From: Sphingomonas sp. AX6
GTDB lineage: Bacteria; Pseudomonadota; Alphaproteobacteria; Sphingomonadales; Sphingomonadaceae
Assembly (NCBI RefSeq): GCF_902506605.1
Contig: NZ_LR733979.1
Coordinates: forward strand, 1,191,024-1,255,023
DNA length: 64,000 nt
Direction: 5' to 3'
Shown here: positions 58,457 to 64,000 of the stretch, one piece after another
Numbering within the stretch: the stretch's first letter is position 1
Layout of the letters: each line of letters starts with the position of its first letter
Made by a program: the position numbers and the translations under genes
Notes under the pieces: generated by a model
What the model was told of the DNA's origin: nothing
Database searches by the model: none
Seen by the model: only the letters and a program-made list of their open reading frames with translations

Positions 58457-59597
58457 GGGGCGCGCACAGAACGAACCCGCATCAATCGCATTCCTGTTCC
58501 TAGGCGAGACGTTGCTGATCCCGCATCTCTGGCCGATCGCCGAGGCTTTGGCGGCGGAGGCTCCCGACTGCGCGATCGATCTGTGGGCAGCAACGTCGGC
58601 ACACGAGGCACTGCTCGCGCAGTTTGTCGGTGAACGGTCGAGCAACGGACTGCGAGTTCGCCAGACACCCGGCTTTCGTCACGTCGGCGATGATTTCGCG
58701 GTCGGACGCAATCCACCGCTGCCGCCGAAGCTTCCGATGCTCGCGAGGTTGGCTTCGCGACTGCGCGGCACCAATGTCGCGGTCTGCGCGGAACAGACAA
58801 GCCTGTGGCTGCCGACGCTCCTTCCGATGCGCACCCGCTTCGTAAAGACCTCGCACGGCGTCGGATCGATGAGCGCTCGCGACGATCGCCGACGCCGATC
58901 GGCCGCGCTCACGCTGGTGCCAAGCGAGCGCGAGCGCCGGACATATCTTGACCGCGGAATGGACCCTGATCGCATCCGCGCCACCGGCTACGTTAAGTCG
59001 GGGTTCCGCCATCGTACTCACACGCGGCCGTTCTTTGCGAACGATCGGCCGGTGCTGCTCTATGCCCCGCATTGGCAAAGGCATCGCTCGTCTTGGTGGC
59101 AATGGGGACGGGCGCTGGTCGAACAGCTTGCGCGGCAGGATTCATGGAACGTGATCCTAGCGCCACACCAGCGCTTGGCTGAGCGCGCTAGCAACCTCCG
59201 TGCGGTGTTGGAAAGCGTGGCAGCGCTGCCGCACGTTCATGTCGATCTCGACAGCTTCGCTATGGTCGACGGCAGCTACACCGCAGCGGCAGACCTTTAT
59301 CTCGGGGACACTTCCAGCCAGTTCGTCGAATTTGCGGCGCGGCCGCGACCAGCCGTGTTCCTCAATCCCGATGGCGTGGACTGGCGCGCCGACCCCTCTT
59401 ACGCGATGTGGGCCTGTGGAACGGTAATAGACCGGCTTGACGGAGTATTGCCGGCGATCGCGGAGGCACCGAAGCTTGCGGACCGCTATCGCAACATCCA
59501 GGGGGCCTATGCCCAGGATTCGCTGGGTGACATGAGCGGCGCGGCGCCCGCGGTCGCGGCGGCGGCGATCGTCGATCTGCTGCAAGTGTCGCGCTGA
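58443..59597 (+). CDS. CDP-glycerol:glycerophosphotransferase-like protein
   Basis: A 384-residue cytosolic or membrane-edge protein with a GT-B-type layout. The C-terminal half contains KTSHGVGSMSARDD, VLLYAPHWQRHRSS, APHQRLAERA and LYLGDTSSQFVEFAARPRP. These match the HG, YAPTW, and DxSS..EF motifs of the TagB/TagF family that transfer glycerol-phosphate or similar from CDP-alcohols. It overlaps the preceding gene by 14 bases. The acceptor is unknown; a lipid or glycan head group is likely. Confidence 0.78.
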   Translation: MQVAEGRAQNEPASIAFLFLGETLLIPHLWPIAEALAAEAPDCAIDLWAATSAHEALLAQFVGERSSNGLRVRQTPGFRHVGDDFAVGRNPPLPPKLPMLARLASRLRGTNVAVCAEQTSLWLPTLLPMRTRFVKTSHGVGSMSARDDRRRRSAALTLVPSERERRTYLDRGMDPDRIRATGYVKSGFRHRTHTRPFFANDRPVLLYAPHWQRHRSSWWQWGRALVEQLARQDSWNVILAPHQRLAERASNLRAVLESVAALPHVHVDLDSFAMVDGSYTAAADLYLGDTSSQFVEFAARPRPAVFLNPDGVDWRADPSYAMWACGTVIDRLDGVLPAIAEAPKLADRYRNIQGAYAQDSLGDMSGAAPAVAAAAIVDLLQVSR

Positions 59598-59635
59598 TCT
59601 TCGCTTTTAGGGAACGAGCCGCTATCGCCTCGCGG

Positions 59636-60760
59636 ATGGCCTATCTCGACCCGAACCCGCCCAAGCCGCGCCTTATTGCGGTTGGCAGCAACTCCACCCT
59701 GATCTGGGGCATGTCCGCGGAGGAACGGGTACGGCGCATCGCTGACGCGCAGGGGCTATGCGGGGACGGCGGCACAGCAAGCGGCGTGCTGCTAGCCGAT
59801 CTCGCTTTCGCGTTTGATCCTGCCTGGACTGCCCACCTCGCTGTCCGGCCCGACACCGTGCTGACGGTCGCAGGCGTTGCTGTACTCGCGCATGTCGGCG
59901 CAGAGAACGCGGAGGAGGTGCAGGCGGCGATGCTCCGTGGAGGGGCGTTGCCGACCGGCTTGGCGGAGATCCGCGCCGAGGACGAGGCGGGAATCTTCGA
60001 CGAGGCGCTGCGCAAGCGTGAGCGGCCGTTCGCAATGCGGCTGGTGCCAGAAACCGTCGCAGCAATCGAGCGTGCGAGCTATGTTGGTGCGTACAAGGGC
60101 GTCACCGACCTCCTCACCAAGTATCTCTGGCCTAAATGGGCGTTCCACCTGACGCGGCTGGCCTCGCGGATCGGGATGACGCCCAATCAAGTCACCGCGA
60201 TCGGGAGCGTGCTGTGCATCGTTGCAACGGTCGCGTTCTGGCATGGCTGGTTCTGGACCGGCCTTGCCACCGGACTGGCGTTCATGGTGCTCGACACCGT
60301 CGACGGCAAGCTCGCACGCTGCACCATTACGTCATCGAAGCTGGGCAATGCCTGGGACCACGGCGTCGACCTGATTCACCCGCCCTTCTGGTGGTGGGCC
60401 TGGGCAGCGGGATGTGCGCCTTATGGCCGCCCGCTCGACGATGCGACCTTCTGGGCCGTGATCGGCGCGCTACTGTTCGGTTACGTCGCGCAACGGCTCA
60501 TCGAAGGCGCGTTCATCGTACGTTTTGGCATGCATATCCATGTATGGCGCCGCTTCGACAGTCGATTCCGGCTGATTACTGCGCGGCGCAATCCGAATAT
60601 GGTGATCCTGTTTGCGTCATTGCTGATTGCGCGGCCCGACTGGGGCATCGTTGGGGTAGCAATATGGACGTTGTTGTCACTGGTGGTTCACCTGATCCGA
60701 CTGGGTCAGGCGATGTCCGCGCAGCACCGCGGCGAAGCGATCGAGAGTTGGCTCGCCTGA
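59636..60760 (+). CDS. CDP-alcohol phosphatidyltransferase with degenerate nucleotidyltransferase-like N-domain
   Basis: A 374-residue membrane enzyme. The catalytic motif is perfect: Asp220, Asp223-Gly224, Ala227-Arg228, Gly237, Asp241 and Asp245. About six membrane helices follow residue 185. The first 150 residues form a soluble domain (KPRLIAVGSNSTLIWGMSAE) without the GxGxR signature, followed by AYKGVTDLLTKYLWPKW and GMTPNQVT, the junction seen in bifunctional inositol-phosphate cytidylyltransferase/DIPP-synthase proteins. It would join a CDP-activated lipid or alcohol with an alcohol or alcohol phosphate. Confidence 0.88.
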   Translation: MAYLDPNPPKPRLIAVGSNSTLIWGMSAEERVRRIADAQGLCGDGGTASGVLLADLAFAFDPAWTAHLAVRPDTVLTVAGVAVLAHVGAENAEEVQAAMLRGGALPTGLAEIRAEDEAGIFDEALRKRERPFAMRLVPETVAAIERASYVGAYKGVTDLLTKYLWPKWAFHLTRLASRIGMTPNQVTAIGSVLCIVATVAFWHGWFWTGLATGLAFMVLDTVDGKLARCTITSSKLGNAWDHGVDLIHPPFWWWAWAAGCAPYGRPLDDATFWAVIGALLFGYVAQRLIEGAFIVRFGMHIHVWRRFDSRFRLITARRNPNMVILFASLLIARPDWGIVGVAIWTLLSLVVHLIRLGQAMSAQHRGEAIESWLA

Positions 60761-60829
60761 CTCACCTGGGTTGCGCTGGCGCGGCAGTGACCCGAAATCG
60801 ATGTTAGACGAACGAGTTGGATCAAGTTG

Positions 60830-61288
60830 ATGACGATTGCAGCATTTCCCCTCCTTCTCGCGCTGGCGGCTCCCCCGCCAGCGCAAGCGGCCGATTGCGA
60901 AGGCCAGCCCGGTCCGAGCAAGGTCAAGCTGACGCTGGTCGCAGATGGCGTCCGCAGCAGCGATGGCGAAGTGGCGTTCACCATCTATCCCGACGACCGC
61001 TCGCGATTTTTGAAGGGCGGCGCGAAGTTCGCCCGCGCGCGGGTTCCGTCGCGGGCGGGATCGACGAAGGCATGCTTTTGGCTGGAGCCGAAGGGCTATG
61101 CCGTTGCGGTCTATCACGACGCAAATCGCGACCGTGATTTCAACCGGACGCTATTCTCGGTGAAAGAAGGGTTTGCCTTCTCCAACGATCCGTCGACCAC
61201 GCTTGGCATTCCGTCGTTCCGTGCAACGCGATTTGTGGTGCCAGCGGCGGGCAGCACCGTTCGGATGAAGATGCGCTATCCCGACTAA
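60830..61288 (+). CDS. DUF2141 secreted protein
   Basis: A 152-residue protein with a signal peptide (MTIAAFPLLLALAAPPPAQA). The beta-sandwich signature of DUF2141 is visible in FTIYPDDRSRFLKGGAKFAR, YAVAVYHDANRDRDFNRTLF and EGFAFSNDP. The role of this family is not known; several members lie near lipid-modifying or carotenoid genes. It sits inside the lipid operon but is itself exported. Confidence 0.85.
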   Translation: MTIAAFPLLLALAAPPPAQAADCEGQPGPSKVKLTLVADGVRSSDGEVAFTIYPDDRSRFLKGGAKFARARVPSRAGSTKACFWLEPKGYAVAVYHDANRDRDFNRTLFSVKEGFAFSNDPSTTLGIPSFRATRFVVPAAGSTVRMKMRYPD

Positions 61289-61427
61289 CGGCGCAGCGAA
61301 CGCTGATGTTCAGGAACCGCCATTTTCTTGTCATCACTGCGTCAACCACTAGTAATATCACCGTCATCGTTTACATAGTTGGCCTTGGTGAGCGCCAGCA
61401 AACTCTGCGTCGCGCCAGCAGGATGGA

Positions 61428-61610
61428 ATGCGGCATTCGCTGTCGCGCGATATCAGGAGCCGACGCGGTTGGATCGATGTCTACAGCTTCGAACTACCCA
61501 AGGCGTTGGGACGGTCAGAGTTGACGCTCCCGGCACTCTATCATCCAGCGCACGCGGCCGGTGGCGAAGCGTTTCACCGATCGCTCCGACAGAGCCCAGC
61601 GTCGGTCTGA
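61428..61610 (+). CDS. Possible small ORF upstream of the lipid kinase
   Basis: A 60-codon frame starting with ATG 61428 after AGGA. The middle (WIDVYSFELPKALGRSELTL) looks protein-like, and the frame ends in a TGA that lies within the first recognisable codons of the kinase. It has no known relative. It may be real, a remnant, or chance. Confidence 0.25.
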   Translation: MRHSLSRDIRSRRGWIDVYSFELPKALGRSELTLPALYHPAHAAGGEAFHRSLRQSPASV

Positions 61611-62509
61611 TTTACAACGAGCGCAGCCATCACAACCGCGAGCGCGGTCAGCAACTCGGTCCGTTTCGAAATTCGATCGATGCGCGGATGCCTGCAGATC
61701 GGGGCGAACTGGACGAGATCCTCGCCGATTTTGCCGCGAGCGGTATCAAGTTATTGGTCGTCGATGGAGGTGACGGCACCGTTCGCGACGTGCTGACTGC
61801 GGCGTCGCGCGTGTTTGGCTCGGCCATGCCAGACATCGCGGTGCTGCCGTCGGGCAAGACAAACGCACTGGCAATCGATCTGGGCGTCCCGGCGGGCTGG
61901 ACAGTGGAGGACGCGATCGCCGCGGCGGCACTTGGGAACAGCGCGTTACGGTCGCCGATCGAGGTGGAGACGTTTGGGCATAGCGAAGCGCCACTGCGCG
62001 GCTTCCTGCTGGGCGCAGGCGCGTTCGTGCGCGCGACGTCGCTTGCGCAGCACACACATCGCTGGGGTCTGTTTGCCGGCTTGGCGGTTGGTGTGTCGCT
62101 GATGCTAGTGCTGTGCCAGACCTTTTTCGGCTCGACGGGCAATAGTTGGCGGCGAGGTGAATCGATGACGCTTCGATTAGACAACGGCAGCGTCATCGCC
62201 GGGAAGCGTTATCTGTTTCTTGCCTCGACGCTTGAAACTTTGCCCCTGGGACTGAAGCCGTTCGGAACTGTGCGTCCGGGACTTAAGCTCCTCAGCGTCG
62301 ACGCGCCGCCTCGGCGCATGTTACTGGCTGTGCCGGCGATCGTTGCCGGCTGGAGTGCGCCTTGGCTTGAACGTCTAGGCTACCATCGGCGCGACATCGA
62401 TCACATGGCGGTTGAGCTACCAGGTGGCTTCATTCTCGATGGCGAAAAGTTTGCAGGCGGTTCGATGGTGCTTCGCCGGGGAGCGCCGATCCGGTTCGTT
62501 GTGCCGTGA
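61469..62509 (+). CDS. Diacylglycerol/lipid kinase family protein
   Basis: A kinase of the DAGK catalytic family. The ATP-binding region KLLVVDGGDGTVRDVLTAAS and the later LPSGKTNALAIDLG match GGDGT and the GTxN-type motif (here GKTNALA). Substrate may be diacylglycerol, ceramide or another lipid alcohol. The start is unsure. Conserved sequence begins near 61604 (VGLIYNERSH). TTG 61469 has AGGAG at nine bases and is used here; TTG 61379 or GTG 61388 are alternatives. The overlap with the next gene (GTGA) is clear. Confidence 0.82.
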   Translation: MDRCLQLRTTQGVGTVRVDAPGTLSSSARGRWRSVSPIAPTEPSVGLIYNERSHHNRERGQQLGPFRNSIDARMPADRGELDEILADFAASGIKLLVVDGGDGTVRDVLTAASRVFGSAMPDIAVLPSGKTNALAIDLGVPAGWTVEDAIAAAALGNSALRSPIEVETFGHSEAPLRGFLLGAGAFVRATSLAQHTHRWGLFAGLAVGVSLMLVLCQTFFGSTGNSWRRGESMTLRLDNGSVIAGKRYLFLASTLETLPLGLKPFGTVRPGLKLLSVDAPPRRMLLAVPAIVAGWSAPWLERLGYHRRDIDHMAVELPGGFILDGEKFAGGSMVLRRGAPIRFVVP

Positions 62510-63435
62510 GCGACGGCGGCCCCGCGTTAGTACAGTACATCGCCACGCGATTGGCGCATCCGGTTTTGCCACCAATCGAAACGGCGGCACTAACGATCGC
62601 CGATCGCCTGGGTGGAGTGGCAGTGCTTTTCTACGGGTCCATGCTGCGGACCGGTGAGCTTGATGGCGTAGCGGACTTTTACGTGTTGACCAAAGCCGCG
62701 CCGGAACACGGGGCAGCGGCATTGCGGGCCCGACTGCTGTGGCCAGACGTCAGCTATCACGAAGTCACAGTCGACGGCCAAACGATTCGCGCCAAGGTCG
62801 CAACGATGCCGATTGACCTTTTCGCACGCGCGGCAAGGGGGGCGACGCTCGACACAACCATCTGGGCGCGCTTCGTGCAACGAGCTGCTCTGATATGGGC
62901 AGCGACGGGCGCGGTGCAGATATGTGTGGTGGGAGCGGTCGCGGCCGCCGCGATCACGTCGGCGCGCTTCGCGGCAGTGATTGGCCCCCGTAGCGGCGCT
63001 CCAGCTGCATTCTGGAAAGCATTATTCCAGGAAACCTACCAGACCGAACTGCGCTTTGAGAAGCCTGGGCGCGAAGTTCAGATTCTCGACTTCGACGCTG
63101 AACATTACGATCGGCTGTTGCCGCTCGCCTGGGCGGCGGACGGTCTTTCTTTCGATACCTCGACAGACGGAGCGTTGTCGCCAAGGCTCGATGGTAAACG
63201 GAGCGCCTACCTGTTCGAATCTTGGCGCGCGTGCGCGGTGGCGGCCAAGCCGCTCAACGTCGCGCGGCTGGTCAAGGCAGCCTTCACCTTCGAGGGCGCG
63301 ACGCGCTACGCGCTCTGGAAGATCCATCGGCACACCGGTATCCGCGTGCCAGTGACGCCGTTTCGCGAGCGACATCCGATCCTCGCCGCGCCCGGCGTAT
63401 TATGGCGCGTGTGGCTAGCAACCGCGGCGCGATGA
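62506..63435 (+). CDS. Nucleotidyltransferase-like protein, possibly TAM41-type CDP-DAG synthase
   Basis: A 309-residue protein starting with GTG and overlapping the kinase stop. Residues about 42-60 read FYGSMLRTGELDGVADFYV, a nucleotidyltransferase-fold pattern of Gly-Ser followed by spaced acidic residues. A later segment (IRAKVATMPIDLFARAARG, then WARFVQRAALIW) resembles the order of motifs in mitochondrial TAM41 phosphatidate cytidylyltransferase. The resemblance is judged by eye and weak. Set between a lipid kinase and a CDP-alcohol transferase, such an activity would complete the route from lipid alcohol to CDP-lipid. Confidence 0.55.
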   Translation: MSDGGPALVQYIATRLAHPVLPPIETAALTIADRLGGVAVLFYGSMLRTGELDGVADFYVLTKAAPEHGAAALRARLLWPDVSYHEVTVDGQTIRAKVATMPIDLFARAARGATLDTTIWARFVQRAALIWAATGAVQICVVGAVAAAAITSARFAAVIGPRSGAPAAFWKALFQETYQTELRFEKPGREVQILDFDAEHYDRLLPLAWAADGLSFDTSTDGALSPRLDGKRSAYLFESWRACAVAAKPLNVARLVKAAFTFEGATRYALWKIHRHTGIRVPVTPFRERHPILAAPGVLWRVWLATAAR

Positions 63436-64000
63436 GCTTTACCGCACTGGTTCTTGCAGGTTCGCGAGGCGAGCACGACACGCTCGCGGCGTATGCCGGG
63501 ACCACCGACAAGGCGCTGATTGAGATTGACGGGCGCTCGATGCTCGCGCGAGCGGCAGAAGCGCTGACGCAGGCTGGGGGAAGTCGTATTGTTGCTTCCG
63601 TCTCAAGCGACGCCGTCGCAGTGCACGCCCGCTCGCTCGGTATCGAGGTGCTAAAAGCAGCGTCGGGACCGAGCCGGAGCACAAGTGAGGCACTAGCGGC
63701 ACTGGGTGCTCCGCTCCTGGTAACGACGGCCGATCATGCGCTGCTGCAGCCTGATTGGGTTACCCGTTTTCTGAACGATATCCCTGCTGAAGCCGACGTC
63801 GCGGTGTTGTTGGCCGAACGCGGCACGATCGAGCGCGAGATCCCGAAGACCCGCCGGACCTATCTGCGCTTTGCCGACGGCGACTGGTCGGGGTGCAATC
63901 TCTTCTATCTAGCTACGCCGCAGGCTGCGCGTGCCATCGCGTTGTGGGAGCGTGTCGAGGCGGACCGCAAGCGGCCTTGGCGGATCGTCTGGAGACTGGG
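63432..64000 (+). CDS. Nucleotidyltransferase (MobA-like NTP transferase), partial at window end
   Basis: The ATG at 63432 overlaps the previous stop (ATGA), and the frame stays open to the last base, giving 189 codons. LVLAGSRGEHDTLAAYAGTT with DKALIEIDGRSM is the NTP-binding signature of this family, and LLVTTADHALLQPDWV contains the metal-binding Asp. It probably transfers a nucleotide to a phosphorylated alcohol or sugar within the same lipid pathway. The C-terminal end lies beyond the window. Confidence 0.8.
   Translation, partial: MSFTALVLAGSRGEHDTLAAYAGTTDKALIEIDGRSMLARAAEALTQAGGSRIVASVSSDAVAVHARSLGIEVLKAASGPSRSTSEALAALGAPLLVTTADHALLQPDWVTRFLNDIPAEADVAVLLAERGTIEREIPKTRRTYLRFADGDWSGCNLFYLATPQAARAIALWERVEADRKRPWRIVWRL

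Noticed and set aside
61379..61468. Extending the lipid kinase to the TTG at 61379
   Set aside because: The added residues have no family resemblance and lack a ribosome site; the TTG at 61469 has a better one, though the true start stays uncertain.
1..64000. CRISPR arrays, rRNA genes, complete insertion sequences, toxin-antitoxin pairs
   Set aside because: No regularly spaced repeats, rRNA signatures, transposase motifs with terminal repeats or recognisable toxin-antitoxin pairs were found on reading the window; a dedicated search could still find distant cases.

Overview
The window looks like a chromosomal segment of a high-GC alphaproteobacterium of the Sphingomonadaceae, most like Sphingomonas. 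The core gene set (rpsI with an Ala/Pro-rich N-terminal extension, heme A synthase, dxs next to tlyA, ilvE with a divergent MarR gene, proC after a YbjN gene) and the short hairpin repeats built on GAGCTTGTCGA are typical of that family. The genus is an inference from gene content, not from a marker alignment.

Layout. 1-20.9 kb is mostly core genome: a cut-off methyltransferase, a trypsin-like autotransporter, rplM-rpsI, cutA-ctaA, a MerC-like protein, a Fur/Zur regulator, dxs-tlyA, a two-component RND pump, TspO, a UbiK-like protein, YbjN-proC, a hemerythrin protein, and MarR with a small membrane protein, divergent from ilvE. 20.9-32.5 kb is an integrative mobilizable element beside tRNA-Gln(TTG). 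It carries a large tyrosine recombinase, an oriT resembling the RSF1010/MOBQ type, a MobA/MobL relaxase with a Cys-rich ORF nested in another frame, and a five-gene cassette of two DEDD-type exonuclease-like proteins, an AAA+ ATPase and two unknowns. No type IV secretion genes are present, so it could move only with outside help.

32.8-53.2 kb is a metal-resistance island. Its copper half holds an NTF2-like protein, cueR with a Cu P-type ATPase, DUF305 proteins, copCD, an ECF sigma module with the layout of cnrYXH, the multicopper oxidase CopA with CopB, a DUF411 protein and a Cys-rich secreted peptide. Its divalent-cation half holds a MerR regulator, a short CDF transporter, czcCBA and a second short CDF transporter. 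Four promoters in the copper half share TGAGGG-N15-GCGTA(A/T). They precede the NTF2-like gene, copCD, the sigma operon itself and copAB, which suggests an autoregulated ECF copper regulon. Two MerR-type operators with dyads inside about 19-bp spacers control the P-type ATPase and the CDF gene.

53.2-57 kb is a loosely packed region of small secreted proteins (a CsgG-like protein, a lipoprotein, two DUF-like proteins), a frameshifted paralogue of one of them, and a tRNA 3'-end fragment that may mark an island edge. 57.0-64.0 kb is a tightly overlapping operon: HAD phosphatase, nucleotidyltransferase, CDP-glycerol-transferase-like protein, CDP-alcohol phosphatidyltransferase with a degenerate N-terminal domain, DUF2141, a DAG/lipid kinase, a protein with a nucleotidyltransferase-like motif, and a second nucleotidyltransferase cut by the window end. 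Together these look like a dedicated pathway for an unusual phospholipid or phosphoglycolipid head group.
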